A DNA stretch of 64,000 bases from Porodaedalea pini (GCA_002794775.1 NBAY01000057.1:186001-250000); one strand, 5' to 3'; shown: positions 23,579 to 36,700, counted from the first letter of the stretch. The notes: a model not told the origin generated them from the sequence alone. Translations and numbers: made by a program.

Positions 23579-25620
23579 GGTTGCCGGTAGAGCTTGCGTG
23601 CAGAGCTGCAAACCCGAAAAGGCAATGATTATGCAACTTGTTTGGTAAAATCACGGGTTGCCCAAAATTATAACAGCGCGCTTTCAATGCCTGTGAGTGC
23701 AAAACCAATTACTTCAAACAATCTCACTTGCTCTGTTCCAATGCACTGAGACTTGACTGTGGTGCCTTCCCATGCGACGAATACAAACGGATGATGACCA
23801 TGATGAGGACTGGCCATCTGTGAGTCCTTGTTTTTTGTTCTTCAGGATACCGGCTGATGATATAGCATTCGTGCAGTACTAGTTCTTCTATGCTCCATGA
23901 AAGACCTATCAGTCTCTCTGATCTCAACTGATCGGCATTAATATTGGGAGTAACAGGACCGGTGCTTTTCTCTTCACATCGATATCGATATCTTGTAGTC
24001 GACGCTGTTGTGCTTCTTTGATCTTCGCGCTGGAAACACCTGCGTGCCCAACCGCTTTCCCCTCTTGGGTGCGTTTTCTCGAATAAAAATGCTACCGGAA
24101 TGCAATGAGATGGGAATTCTTACCCGCCGGCGCTGGCGTGAGCGGTGACAACGACAAGGGCCTCCATGACCACTTACTTCCCGTTATCGGCTCATCGCAC
24201 ACATTGGCAACGGTGACGATGACCATTGATGGAAAGATGCAGCGCTCAAGCTGGGACAAGTCTGCAGATATGCATTTGCGCAAGTAGGGACTGAAGCCAA
24301 CTTTCTAGCAAAAATGTATGCATAGATCCCCTTTCGATTGTGTCAAGGTGATCGTTGCCGATATCGCCCTACTGCGCCCTCACTCTTGCTTCAGAACACG
24401 TCATTAGGCCTGCTGAATACGGCAATCAGCCCTTCCGAGATTTGTTGTGGCCATCGTCTTACAATGGATGGTATAATGTTCTTTGCACTTTCCGATACGT
24501 ACAAACACAACGAACACAGATCCCTTACTGCCCTTATTCGCGCTCACCGTATCACCCTACTAAACTGTGATTCTACATTATTCTCTACTCTTATGTCATT
24601 CGTACATCTCGCACTGTAACTCCCTGGTTTCCTCCACCGCCTCAGCCACTTGTGCTCGATCTGTCAGGCCGTTCCCCGTTGCAATTGCCATGGCAGCACC
24701 TCATCTCCTGTTTTCTCAAGGCACCTTGTAATTTCTCTCTGTTTTCCCCTCGACGCGCTTCTTTAGGAGCTACGGTGAGCTCGGGCGTCTGTTGCATGCG
24801 ACATGCGGTATTAAATGGGAATACTGAGAAGCTACTAACGTCAAAACATATCTTGTCACCCGATCTAAGGCTTCTACTACAGGCGTAGCAGACCTAGACT
24901 GGTAGGCATATGAACATTACTACAGATCAAGGGAAGTGCTGATCGTTAAAGAAGGAAGCCTAGTCGTTGACAAAGCGTAATGCCCATCTCTGATTATCTG
25001 TATTTTCTTTCTTTTTTAGACTTTCCGCACTCTCTAATCGGACATTGTATTTTTAGGGTATGGATGTAAGCCTTGTTGTCAACGCTTGGCAAGCTTTGCA
25101 AAGGTGAGATGCAGCGCGATCAGATGAGAGATGGACTCAGACATTGAAGATCAGGCTGGTCAGACCCTACCTTCCATAGTTTCATGGTTTTCAACTAATC
25201 TACTGATTGAGATTGGCCTTACTTGTGAGTGATCAAGTGTTTTTGTTTTTTTCTCCGCCACAATTTCCATCAGCGGTACAGTTTGCGGGACTGTTTTCTA
25301 AGCACACATCGTTCTAAGTGTGTAATGTTTAGCTGTCTGAATCTTAGTATTCTTTATTCTCATGGTGATATCCTAATACGCGATTGATCGAATATTGCTA
25401 GGCGCCATCACAACCAGATCAGGAGGAGCTTTTGTCTCCTTATGGCGCTCATTGATTCGACTATAGCTTATGGCAACCGACTTGTCGTCTCCAGATCATC
25501 CATTAGAGAAGCAGATTGAGTTGTGTGGGTAGTTATCTTCAGAGCGCAGTCCATACAGTTTTCATGATGCATACACGCTGTCCTGGCGATTCAATTCTGC
25601 GGCTCGCCGCGCAAGCCACT
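23579..25620. other. Intergenic, no supported gene
   Basis: The region contains the upstream region of the KH-domain gene and, toward 25.2-25.6 kb, sequence homologous to the upstream region of the DUF6533-type copy at 30.4 kb. Short frames at 24105-24287 and 24338-24619 were examined and show no recognisable domain. Confidence 0.5.
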
Positions 25621-25630
25621 CATAAAAAGG
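25621..25630 (+). promoter_or_regulatory. TATA-box-like site of DUF6533-type copy A
   Basis: CATAAAAAGG lies about 75 bp before the ATG. Equivalent sites precede copies B and C, followed in all three by a similar TCTTGTT/GTCTTTGTTGTC stretch, so the promoter was duplicated with the gene. Confidence 0.5.
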
Positions 25631-25698
25631 CTTGCGCGTCTTTGTTGTCATGTCTAAACTCGTAAAACCCTCTGTCGACCTCCCTCTTCGCCTTTAAC

Positions 25699-27312
25699 AT
25701 GATTCGATCAGTTCAGGTTAGATCCGATGCAGAGACCATCGATCCAAGCCTCGTGCAGTCGTTTGTCTCCGAAAGTACGATCTCACAATACTTCAACGTT
25801 GCGCTCACAACTGCGTTAGTCTATCAATCAAGCACGTAGCGTGATATTGTGAGCAATGCCTCAGCTGAACGGATTTCTATTCTAAAGTTATCACTGTGGA
25901 TAAGGAAGTACGGGGCTCTTACATTTATAATCAACGCAATTATTGATTAAAGGGCATGTATAGGTGAAATACTTCTGGGTGAGTTTTTCCCCTCAAGAAT
26001 CTACGTTTAGGATCTAACTGTGATTTAGCCTAAGCCATGCAATCATATCAGTCTGATCTATTTCGCGGTAAGAATTATGCGCATATAGATGAGGCCCAGT
26101 TTACTTCTATCTAAGGTGCAGAACCGTTACGCTGGACTCCTGGCGGCTATCTGCGGCATATATTGTAAGTCGCCGCGTTACAGTACTTGCTACGTTATGT
26201 GGAGTACTCGACTCTAAAGGCTCACCATTCCAATAGTAGACGGCCTTAGGGCAAACCTTGCGAGGTGAGTAATGAGCAAGACTATACAAGCTTTTGTTAT
26301 TATTGATCGTCTATATCCATTGTTTCAGCTGTGCGTCTTAGCCCACGATCATACATATCCTCCACTGACCCGCAAGTCAGGTTTATTTTCATATTGGGCG
26401 TTTTCAGTGTCCAGTAAGCTATCCAAGGTTATGGATTATGACACTCGTGCATTGATATCACTAGCCTGGATCAATATCGTCCTGATCGACTGTAAGAAAT
26501 CAAGCTTGCTATCTGATAGCTGTTGTATTCTTAGACACGATCACAGATATCCTCCTTATACGAGTCTTGGCACTTTACCACCAAGGCACGTATTCTCTTC
26601 GTATGTCACCAACTACTGCTTGAGCTCGGGTAGACAGGAAACTGGCTATCTGCCTCAAGTCACTTCTCGGTTTGGAGGCAGCTATCGGGCTTATCCTTCT
26701 CATATATGGAACATTGATCGAAGACTGTAAGACTTTTCTTTATTCACTCTAACTGCACTGAAGATTGGCCTGATTTAGTTGCTGTCGGCGGCCTCACAGA
26801 GGATATCACAGTTTGCGTGACTAACAAACTTGCTCCGCAATCACTGAACATTAGTTCTTGGTGGGTACAGTAGTTCATGGTGCACCTCTCACTAATCCTT
26901 CCCCAGGGTTATGCCAATGGTATACGGACTAATTCTGCTGACTCTCTCATTGTACAAGGCAATAAAGTACTGGGACATGTCAGCCGGGTTCAGTGGGTCT
27001 CACCTTGTTAGAGTTCTCGTCCAGGATCAGGTCGTTTACTATCTTTTGTAAGCAAATGACCACATTGAATAGTGCACCTGGAGTTTAATCGCACGTAGCT
27101 TCATTTCCTGCTGCACTGTGAAGATAGCGGACATTCTTATCGTGGACATCGACCCCTTCGTCGAAACTCTCCTGAATGTTGCTGGGAGCCCTACTATTCT
27201 GTGCATCCTCGGAGGTCAGCTTTTGATAAATCTGAAAGAGGCAGGAGAGAGGGGAGTCAGTGAAGGAATGAGCTACAGGATTACAAGCGTGAGCGACATG
27301 GAGTTCTCTTGA
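25699..27312 (+). pseudogene. DUF6533-type multi-pass membrane protein gene, copy A (probably decayed)
   Basis: Exon 1 starts with ATG at 25699 and ends after LTTALVYQSS; the expected donor reads GCACGT instead of GTACGT. A 20-nt exon (25888-25907) gives ITVDKE, and the next small exon is GTGAAATACTTCTGG (VKYFW). A KPCNHISLIYFA segment follows. The late exons are clear: VYGLILLTLSLYKAIKYW with LVRVLVQDQVVYYLL near 26.9-27.05 kb, and NVAGSPTILCILGGQLLINL through SDMEFS-stop at 27312. The gene order and spacing match copy C. The middle transmembrane exons are hard to read and contain stops, so the copy is probably inactive. The function of the family is unknown. Confidence 0.6.
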
Positions 27313-28796
27313 AGTAGGTACGCAGATTTTGTTTTCAAACATTTAACTCATCGCATTAATAACACAACTAGACCGGCTGGACGGTCAAAGTACGGAGGTT
27401 CTACCAAATCCGAAGGCATTTCTTTTCGCCCAGGCCCGTTAGTAATAGTGAAACATACTTGTAAACCACTTCGTGTCTGTTGTCAAACATTTGAGCCGGG
27501 AGCTGTCGTATTACACCTTGTTTATACTTGCTTGAGTCGCTGTCGCTTTGTTTGATGGTTGAGCGATCTGCCTAGCACGAGAAGATGGCGTCTGCATAGA
27601 TGTTGTTGTTCGTATACATCCATCATTCATAATATTCCTTGCGGACTAAGTCGAGACAACGTGGCCCTCGGCGTTCCTCATGAGTCGACCGTTTATGAAG
27701 AATAGAGAACATCAGCTCACTGTTTAGCTCGAGACCCGCGCAGATCATTTTGCTGAGGCAAGTACGACAAGGAATTCAGCGATCTAAATCAAGGCTTACT
27801 ACCTACTGAGCGAATCTTTATATGGTTTACGGGCAAAGGCACTCGCTGACGCTCTTTAATGCATCGTCGCGATTAAGCTTAGCCTGTCATGTCGCATGTT
27901 CGCTGATTTGTATCATGCCGTCTACGGTAGAGAGCGCTGTCTAACGAGCTCACAGTCAGTACCATCAATGATAATAGTTAATGATCAAATTTACATAGAT
28001 ATCATCCCTTCCAAGCTCCTTCGCAAGGTTTTACTATAGCGAACCGACCACCAATGTGCCCATGAATGGCACTGAGTTTGCAGCAAATCTGTAGATCTGT
28101 AGGACTGTAGTGTGTTGGGTGAGCTTAGATCGCATGAGCTTCAGTTGAACCAGTTCTATAGGTCTACTGGGCGTACAAAGCGGTGTGCGGTCGAAGTAAA
28201 AGCTAACGGAAAGGAGCACCGAACGGTGTGACAGAAAGGCAAGGCTTACATAATCTATATAGCACACATAAAATGCCATGCACCGCACGACGGCATGGTC
28301 GGTAATTTGAGGGCCTACTTTTGGGATCGAAGATTAGGATTCGTAGATCACAGTTCAGAGAGACTGGTTATACGTAATTGGTAAGTCGAAGAACGAACTT
28401 TTTCACAGCAGTATGAATTACTGGCATCCCACACCGGGGAAGCAGACCGTGAGACAGTGAGAGCTATAATATATTTGTTGCCATCTTGACATGCTTTTTA
28501 AAGAACTGTGGGGTTGTCTACTGCATCACTGAGTTCAGGTGTCCTATCGACAGTGGTGGGAGGGTTGGTAAGTTGCTACCGTCAAAGGAGAGCTTTTAGT
28601 TCAATCTAGGACCTGTACTACAGTTGTTGGCGACAGCGGCTCACATTGAATCTCTGTGCTTTGATTATAGCTTATGTCGAAGCTATTCATATGGTTCAGC
28701 TCGCCATCTCCATACCACCCGTCAAAGAAATAGATGGAAATGTTTACAATGCACATCGACCCCGCAGCTCATGTCCTCACAACATACAGTATACAA
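27313..28796. other. Spacer between DUF6533-type copies A and B
   Basis: No gene is supported. The last ~200 bases resemble the upstream regions of copies A and C (TTATAGCTTATG and CCATCTCCA blocks), so this is partly duplicated promoter sequence. Confidence 0.45.
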
Positions 28797-28808
28797 CTTA
28801 TAAAAAGG
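28797..28808 (+). promoter_or_regulatory. TATA box of DUF6533-type copy B
   Basis: CTTATAAAAAGG lies about 50 bp before the copy B start codon and is the equivalent of the sites before copies A and C. Confidence 0.5.
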
Positions 28809-28855
28809 ATTGTACATTCTTGTCTCTGTGTCAAATCCTCTCAAATCTTCAGCAA

Positions 28856-29633
28856 TGCTGACTTCACTTTTTAGCTATTTCAAGATACATCCATTTTATA
28901 TCAGGTCTGCTGCTCAACGTGTTGATCTAGACCTACTTGCTTTGGTCATCTCTGAAGTCATAACTGAACAATACTTTGCCATGGCGCTCACTGTTTTCTT
29001 GCTTTATGATCCATGTACATGACTTGACCTTTCAATAATTTGTTGAACAAAAGAAAACATTATACGTGAAGTTATCACTATGGATAAGGAGACGAGTCTG
29101 CTTTACTTGCTACAATGTATCTTGCAGAGGCCGCCACAATTTGCGGGATCGACAGATATGCTCCGCAATCACTGGCTTTTTTTTTTCATGGTGAGTTTGT
29201 CATACCTTGAAGCAGCTTTTGCTGATCCTCATCAGGGTTATATCATTGGAATATGGGCTGATTCTACTGGGTCTGGCACTCTACAAGGCAGCAGACTACT
29301 GGAGATCAACATCCGGATTCAAAGGCTTTCACCTTGTCAGAGTCCTCATTGAAGATCAGATCACACATTATGGCTTGTAAGTAAATGATCTCATTATGCA
29401 TTTGTGTTGGTAGGCTAACCACATGTAGTGTCGGTTTCTGCTGCATTCTAAAGATAATGTTTGCTTGTGTCATGGGTACAGAGCATCTTGTAGCAGCTTT
29501 CCTGGGCACAGTTGGGAATCCTACCCTTCTTTATGTTCTTGGAAGTTGACTCCTGAAGGAGGCAGGAGAGAGGGGTGCCAATGAAGGGATGAGCTACAGA
29601 ATTACGAGCGTGAGCAACACAGAGTTCTCTTGA
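28856..29633 (+). pseudogene. DUF6533-type membrane protein gene, copy B (internally deleted)
   Basis: Exon 1 (ATG at 28856) ends with EQYFAMALTVFLLYDP. The 20-nt exon is at 29072-29091, but its donor reads GACGAG instead of GTACG. The sequence then jumps to material matching the late exons: a hydrophobic stretch, YGLILLGLALYKAADYW with FHLVRVLIEDQITHYGL, then the C-terminal exon ending in TGA at 29633. The VKYFW exon and the central membrane exons are missing. The copy is thus only about half the length of copy A and cannot encode the full protein. Confidence 0.6.
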
Positions 29634-30379
29634 AGTGAGTACACAGTTCTCTTATTTTCAAATATATGATACATTGCATTAGCAACACAGCTAGACCCAC
29701 TGGACGGCCAAATCACAGAGGCATTCACCAAATCCAAAGTCAACTCTATGTAGCAGATGTGGCGTGATATATGTACACAACAACTCAAGCCATATATCTA
29801 GTAAGCATGTACCTTATCTTTTTTAGCGTGTGGAATGCTTCCCCCCTTTTTTGTAATGGTGAAAGCTGATGAAAGTTATCGAGGTCCACATGATGGTGTG
29901 GGTGCTTTTCAAAACAGAGTTGAAGCCTGCTCAGATGGAAGATGATCCCAGTGCAATCACAAGCAGGGCACTATAATACAAGTCAGATTTCATCAACCAA
30001 GATGGGCTTTGCTCTGAATGATCAAGTCTTCCCTGCATCAGGTGCCTTATTGGTGATGTGGCACACTGGATTGTGTCCTGAGCACACATCATTTACTTGT
30101 GTGTGAACACTCCCCTGTGTTAATTTGTATCTGTATGGTGATATTTTGAAATTATAATTCTATATAATTGGTCACTGCTACCCATTTTCACAAGCAGATC
30201 TTGGTCAGGAGAGATACTAGTAGTTATCTCCTGATGCACAACCTGTGCTTCAACTATAACCTGAAACAAAACTGCCTATCAAACTCATCTCTCCATCTCC
30301 ACATCATTTGCCAGAGAATTAGATGGGTATGTTTATAATGTATATAGACTCCCATTAATGCCTTCCCAACCATGCTACT

Positions 30380-30388
30380 TATAAAAGG
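30380..30388 (+). promoter_or_regulatory. TATA box of DUF6533-type copy C
   Basis: TATAAAAGG within CTTATAAAAGGG lies about 25-30 bp before the ATG at 30409. It is the best-preserved of the three duplicated promoters. Confidence 0.5.
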
Positions 30389-30408
30389 GCTCGTGCACTC
30401 TTGTTGTC

Positions 30409-31427
30409 ATGTTCAAACTTCTTAAGCCCTCAACCATGTTGACTACGCTCATCTACTCCAATACGATTCACTTTGGTCATACCAGATCTGCTGCTGAGAT
30501 TATTGACCCAAGTATGGTGCAGTCGTTCACGTCCAAGATGGCAACGCAACAATACTTTAGTGTGGCACTTGCAACTGTCTTGGTCTACAGTTCTTGTATA
30601 TGGCTTGACTTTATAAACAGCATGCTGACTGAAAGAAACCCTCATTTTTAAAGTAATCACTATGGACAAGGAGGTACGAAGCTCTACCACCTCGTTCAAT
30701 ACAGCTACTTATAAAAATGAGTATAAAGGCAAAATACTTCTGGGTGTGTTTTATCTTTAGAAGACTAGCTCCACAATCTGACTATGCCAGAGAAGTCAAA
30801 GCCATGCAGGCCTATCAGTCTGATCTACTTTGCAGTAAGAACTATACACGATTTCTTGAAGTCTGGTTTGCCCCTGAATATATTGCAGAACCATTATGTT
30901 GGACTTCTGGCAACTATTTCCAACATAACTTGTAAGTGATTGTACTGCAGGGCATCACTAATTTGTGTTGAGCATCCCAAAGGCTTATCATTTCAATAGT
31001 GAATGGTTTCAGAGAAAGCTGTGTGAGGTAAGTAATGAACAAAGAAGTGATGCCAGTATTTAATCACCTGAACATCAATTGCATCCAGATGTGTGTCTTT
31101 CGCCATTTCCATACGTGTTTTCTCCTGCTGACTCATAAGCCAGGCTTGTTTTCGATATGGACTGCTTCAGTTTCCAGCAAGTTGTTCTATGCTGTAGGTT
31201 GTGATAACGACTCACACAGATAATAGGCGGTGTCACTATAGTTCTAATTGACTGTGAGGAAAACTCACTCAGTACTTGATTGACTATCGCATGATTACGG
31301 TACAACAGATATACTCATCATTCAAGTCTTGGCACTTTATCAACAGAGTATGTGTTACCTTCCTCAACCAAACCAAGAACTATTACTTGAGCTCGTGCAG
31401 ATAGGAGACTGGCCATCTGCCTCAAGT
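30409..31427 (+). pseudogene. DUF6533-type membrane protein gene, copy C, 5' part (split by a gypsy element)
   Basis: Exon 1 (ATG at 30409) contains IIDPSMVQSF and YFSVALATVLVY and ends at a GTATAT donor. The 20-nt exon is 30654-30673 (ITMDKE, followed by GTACGA). A KYFWV segment lies near 30730. Central exons continue to 31427, where the gene is interrupted inside the stretch that reads CTGCCTCAAGTCACTT in copy A. The 3' part resumes at 37725 after the retrotransposon. The 5' part keeps more splice sites than copies A and B, so this may have been the last active copy before the insertion. Confidence 0.65.
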
Positions 31428-31866
31428 TGTCAGGACTCGAACTTTTCCTTTCTTTTATTTTCCTTTTTATCATTTCTTTTCTTTTAATCGATCCTTTTCA
31501 TTATAATTAATCATCTTTTCAATCATTTCCCACACTCCTTTCACACGACCTTCATTCATTCCATTCTGCTCCCTTTATGTAATATTAGACAATGCAGCAA
31601 CTGGTTCTCACGAGGTGATCACTGTATATAAGGAAGAGGAATTGCATCTGAACACCTGTTCTGCTTTTCCTCTTACCTCCGTGACGACCTAGGTGAGACC
31701 GCGTCCCCCTCCTGTAGTAGAGTACATTGTATTAATCCTCTTACCTCCGTGACGACCTAGCCTGAGTAAAGCATGTCCCGAGTCCCCGCTCGAGTATAGC
31801 ACGTCCCAGACGACAGTCAGCAGAGGCCTGCCCAGTCCGAGTCGTCTCCCGGACTCCTGCCTAACA
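31428..31866 (+). repeat. 5' LTR of gypsy-1
   Basis: A 439-bp repeat matching 37286-37724. It contains a TATA box (TATATAA, about 31625-31631) and a 24-nt direct repeat at 31669-31692 and 31737-31760, downstream of the TATA box. Confidence 0.93.
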
Positions 31867-32468
31867 TAAAAGCAGAACCTCATCCAGGCTCATCCCCAGC
31901 GTACATCGTCGCTGTCAACTCACCTTCACTCGGTCTAGAGGAGCGCTCCCCTCGATGGACTTGACGTGTAAACCCCCTAAACGACAACCCTCAACCCTGC
32001 CCGGACGTTTTCGGACGTTTGTGTATTACATAAACATATCAACCAACATTTCCCGACCCTGGCTCTACGAATTAGCCTCTGGTGGAGCACGCACCTAACG
32101 TGGATGTGGGTAACCAGACGAGTCCAAACTTCGACGACAATCTTGTTTGTGATCTCACTCGGATCCTACTGCCTCGTCATCAACTTCGCTGACGAACCCG
32201 TTCAACGCTGGCGTAACCCCAGATCGAACGCCCAACTGATCCCTGTCCCTCCACCAACGTCAAGATAGATCTCACCGACGAACAGCAACAGGCCCTTCCT
32301 GCTTCAGCCCGTTGGGATCCAGACCGACCAGGCTACGTCACGACCAATAATAGCGGCGTCACTCACAACATCTGGTGGAGTGAAATCCGGTGCAGCTGGT
32401 ATTCATCAGACGAACGAGGAAGGAGAGCAAGGTGGCCCCCAGCTGCTCCATCATCGCCTGCACCTTCG

Positions 32469-33572
32469 ATGTCTATGGTCAACCTACCACCGACCCCAGG
32501 TCCTTACTGCGAGACTAACAGAGACCCCTCACCACCAACTCCCCCAGAACCTTCGACACCTGCACCTGAACCCGCGATGTCAGCAGAAGGTTTCAGCCAA
32601 CAGCAGATGGCGCAGATCGCGGCCATCGTTGCAAATGCTTTCGCCCATCAGGTGAACAATGCCCCAGCACCGGTCGCGGCCGCTAACCCCCCGACCCCCA
32701 ACATAGACGTCGCCCGGCCACGTGAATTCACTGGCGGCGACGACTACCTAGACTTCAAGCGCGAGGTCCTTCTTTTTGTCTCTGCGAATCCAAACAGATA
32801 CCCCACGTCGGAGAGTAAGATCTACATTGCCCTCTCCTACTTGAAGGGTGGTAATGCAGCAACATGGGCACAGAATTACATAGAGGAATCAACAACGGCC
32901 GGCATCATAACCTTCACCGATAGCTGGACAAGATTCCAAGAGCGCCTGGACGCCTCGTTCAATGATCCAAAACGGAAGGAAAAGGCGCTGGCGAAATTCC
33001 AGACCAAGGTGCAGAAGGACCTTACCGCCAATGAGTTCTTCCAGGATCTCGACGTCATCATCACAAGAGCAGGTTTAACGGACGACAGCATCATCTGTGA
33101 CCGACTGAAGCGGGCGATGAATATCGAAGTAGTAAGAGGGGTACTACGATCGACACCAGTCCCGATGACGTATGAAGACTGGAAGAAGAAGGCGATCGAG
33201 ATCGACTGGGGCAAGCAACAGATTTGCGCCATCCAACGAGGCCGCGCCTTCCCGCCCCCACCACACCCACAGCAGCAGCATGGACCCCCAGCTCATCGCC
33301 AGGTGACTACCCCACAGGTTGACAAACGCGATGCGACCGGCGTCACTTTCGGAGGAGCTGGCCAGCCGATGGACGTCTCCATGAATGAGGCGCACCGCCG
33401 ACGTGCGTGCTGGATATGTGGCCAGCTCAGTCACTTCAAGGACGTGTGCCCGCAAGGAAAGACGATTGTGCAGCGTATGCTGCAGATGATGGCGCTGGGA
33501 GAATGTCACCTAATCGCTGACGAGCTCAGTGCGATGAAGGAGTCAGCCTTCGAGGAGGTCATGGACACCTGA
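32469..33572 (+). CDS. gag: Gag protein of gypsy-1
   Basis: A 367-residue frame containing a retrotransposon gag domain (FTGGDDYLDFKREVL, then KGGNAATWAQNYIE) and a CCHC zinc knuckle with C314, C317, H322 and C327 (CWICGQLSHFKDVC). The product packages element RNA into virus-like particles. The frame stays open upstream to about 32215 without an ATG, so the true N-terminus may be longer. Downstream of the TGA at 33570 the same frame continues through an acidic stretch (VEDYAEEEGDDEEVV) to a TAG at about 33657. The TGA is therefore probably a mutation within an originally longer Gag. Confidence 0.85.
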   Translation: MSMVNLPPTPGPYCETNRDPSPPTPPEPSTPAPEPAMSAEGFSQQQMAQIAAIVANAFAHQVNNAPAPVAAANPPTPNIDVARPREFTGGDDYLDFKREVLLFVSANPNRYPTSESKIYIALSYLKGGNAATWAQNYIEESTTAGIITFTDSWTRFQERLDASFNDPKRKEKALAKFQTKVQKDLTANEFFQDLDVIITRAGLTDDSIICDRLKRAMNIEVVRGVLRSTPVPMTYEDWKKKAIEIDWGKQQICAIQRGRAFPPPPHPQQQHGPPAHRQVTTPQVDKRDATGVTFGGAGQPMDVSMNEAHRRRACWICGQLSHFKDVCPQGKTIVQRMLQMMALGECHLIADELSAMKESAFEEVMDT

Positions 33573-33790
33573 AAGATGACGGTGGAGGACTATGCGGAAG
33601 AGGAAGGAGATGACGAAGAGGTCGTCGACTCACAGGGTTTTGCGAGTGGTCAGGCGTAGCCATTGGGGCGACTGACCGAGAAGAACAAGGGACCTCGTAT
33701 CTGTACTCTATAAAATATAACCAACTGTCTGTACAACACGTAGATGCAAACAACGTTGATGGTTTTTCCGATTACGAAGTCCCCACCAGT

Positions 33791-36700
33791 GTGAACGAAA
33801 AGAAGGAGTACGATCAGCTGTTCATGAGGGGAACTGGCGGATGCCAGCTGGACCTCCTCCTGAACGTGGGATACAATGTGGAAGGAGAAGCGAAAGAGGT
33901 GGATGCGCATGCTCTCGTGGATTCGGGGTGCACGGGATCATGCATCGATGTGAGGTTCATCGAGAAATACGGGTTAGAGACCAAGCATTACATCAGACCC
34001 CTCGCGGTGCTCAATGCGGATGGGACGCACAACGAGGCCGGTTTGATTGAGAAGTACGTTGACATGGAGCTAATAATTGGACACCACAAGGAAAGGATCA
34101 TCCTTGCGGTAACGTCCCTGGCATCATCAAACATCTTCCTCAGTTACGACTGGCTTCGACGTCACAACCCTGAGGTCGACTGGAAGATAGGTACGCTCGA
34201 CTTCACCTGCTGTCTGGGCGAATGTGTGGTGGAGAAGGTCATAGAAGAAGGCATGCGGAAGGTGTTGAGAGCAGTGGAAGAGACGAGGAGGGTGAGAGAG
34301 GTGCGAATGGACAAAACGTCCTGGCCTGCATACCTCAACGACTACGCCGACGTTTTCTCAGAGAAAGGATTTGAGAAGCTACCGGAACACTGCCCATGGG
34401 ACCATGTCATCGACCTGAAACCCGACTTCAAGCCTAGCGACTGCAAGATCTACCCGCTGACACCGACGGAACAGCAGTCGCTAAAAGACTTCCTCGAAGA
34501 GAATCTGAAGTCAGGTCGTATACGAAAGTCGATCTCACCAATGGCGTCGCCCTTCTTCTTCATCAAAAAGGCCGACAAGTCACTACGCCCAATCCAGGAC
34601 TACCATAAGCTCAATGACGGTATGATCAAGAATAAGTATCCCCTCCCCCTCATCGACGAACTTGTTGACAAGGTCAAGAAAGCGAAGTACATCACTAAGC
34701 TTGACCTTCGCTGGGGATACTACAACGTCCAGATCCGCAAAGGCGACGAATGGAAGGCAGCCTTTCGCACGAACATGGGCCTCTTTGAGCCAACGGTCAT
34801 GTTCTTTGGTCTTTGTAACACGCCGGCAACGTTCCAAGCGTTCGTCAACCACATCTTCAAGGGACTGATCTACGACAACCTGATCATCATCTATCTCGAT
34901 GACATCCTCATCCTTTCGCAAACTCTTGAGGAACACATCGAGACATCGAGACGCGTCCTCCAGATCCTGCGAGAAAATGGCCTGTACCTGAAGCCAGAAA
35001 AATGCGAGTTTGACACCAAGACCATGAAATACCTTGGCCACATCGTCGGCAATGGCGAAATCAGAGCTGACCCGGCGAAGACGGAGGCGATCGCAGATTG
35101 GCCAGTCCCGCGAAACCTCAAGCAACTGCAGCAATTCCTCAGCATGGGCAACTGGCTGCGATGGTTCATCAAGGACTACAGTAAGGTGGTCCATCCGCTG
35201 ATGTCGCTGATGGGCAAGAAGGACTGGGTATGGGAGACCGAACAGCAGGAGGCGTTCGAGGAGTTGAGATGACATCTCTGCTCACCTCCAGTCCTGGCCA
35301 TCGCAAATGATGAGGGCCCTTTCCGCATTGAAGCGGACTCATCAAACTTCGCTCTTGGAGGAGTATTGTTGCAAAAGCAGGAAGGCAAATGGAGGGTAGT
35401 CGCCTACAGGTCGGAAGCGCTCCTACCAGCAGAACGAAACTACGAGATCTATGACAAGGAGATGCTCGCGATCGTTTCGGCACTCAAGGAGTGGAGGCAG
35501 TACCTCCTCGGTGCCCGTCACCCTATCGAGATCTGGTCCGATCACGCCAACCTCACGTACTTCAGGTCGGCACAAAAGCTGAGCTATCGACAAGCTCGCT
35601 GGCGGACAGAGCTCGAAGAGTTTGACTTCCACCTCGAGCACAAGTCTGGTAAGACAATGGGCAAGGCAGACCTACTATCGCGCAAGGCGGGCTATGACAA
35701 GGGCCAGGATGACAACGACGGCGTCGTGTTCATCAAGGAGAAGTGGTTGAATCGTGGAGTGGTGAGGATGTCGCGTGATGAGGTGTTGAACAAAGTGGGT
35801 GAAGCGCAGAGAGCGCAACACGAGTCGGAGAGGCCGACTGGGATGACAAAGCTCAACGGCTTGTGGCGAATGAAGGGCAAAGTGTACATACCATCGTCGA
35901 TGAAGGAGGTCGTATTACGGGAATGTCATGACTCGGTACTAGCTGGACACCCAGGAGCGTCGAAAACGGTGGAACTCGTCCGACGAGACTTCTGGTGGAC
36001 GTCGATGTTCTCCGACGTCAGAGCGTATGTCCGAGGGTGTGATCGCTGCCAGCGGACAAAGGCTCTGAGGGCGTCGAGGTCAAGGCCACTTCACCCGAAC
36101 ATGATCCCAGAAGGCCCATGGGAAATTGTCACGGTCAACCTCATCGGAGAACTCCCGGACTCCAAGGGGCACAACGCGATCTGCATTTTCGTTGATAGGT
36201 TCTCGAAACAGATGCATGCGATCCCAACGATGACAAGGTTGTTGGCGGAAGGCATGGCTCAACTGTACCACGACCACATCTTCCGCCTCCACGGCTTGCC
36301 GAAGAAGATCATCCATGACCGAGGCACGCAGTTCGACACGTCGATGATGAAGGAGCTGTACAAACTCCTACACATCGAAGGCAACCCGTCGACGGCGTAT
36401 CACCCACAGACAGATGGTCAGACAGAACACGTTAACCAAGAGCTTGAACAGTATCTTAGGCTCTTTGTGAACCATCGGCAATTGGACTGGAAGGACTGGC
36501 TCCCCCTCGCGGAGTTCGCGTACAATAACCACGAGCATTCGGCAACGAAGATGTCCCCTTTCTACGCGAACACAGGACATCACCCCTTGAGCTTTGACAT
36601 GACATGAACCTCATCTACCAACATGTCGGCAGAAGAATTCGCAAAGCACATAAAGGAGACTCATTGTGTCGCGAAGGACAACCTGGTCAAGGCGGCGGAC

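Noticed and set aside
24105..24287. Small plus-strand ORF with hydrophobic and polar blocks
   Set aside because: No recognisable domain, no splice partners, and a same-length frame on the other strand; not enough to call a gene.
31689..31883. Minus-strand ORFs in the gypsy LTRs (also 37547-37732)
   Set aside because: They are chance frames through LTR sequence; the fusion of the copia frame with similar residues at 60330-60433 is read-through into the gypsy-2 LTR, not a domain.
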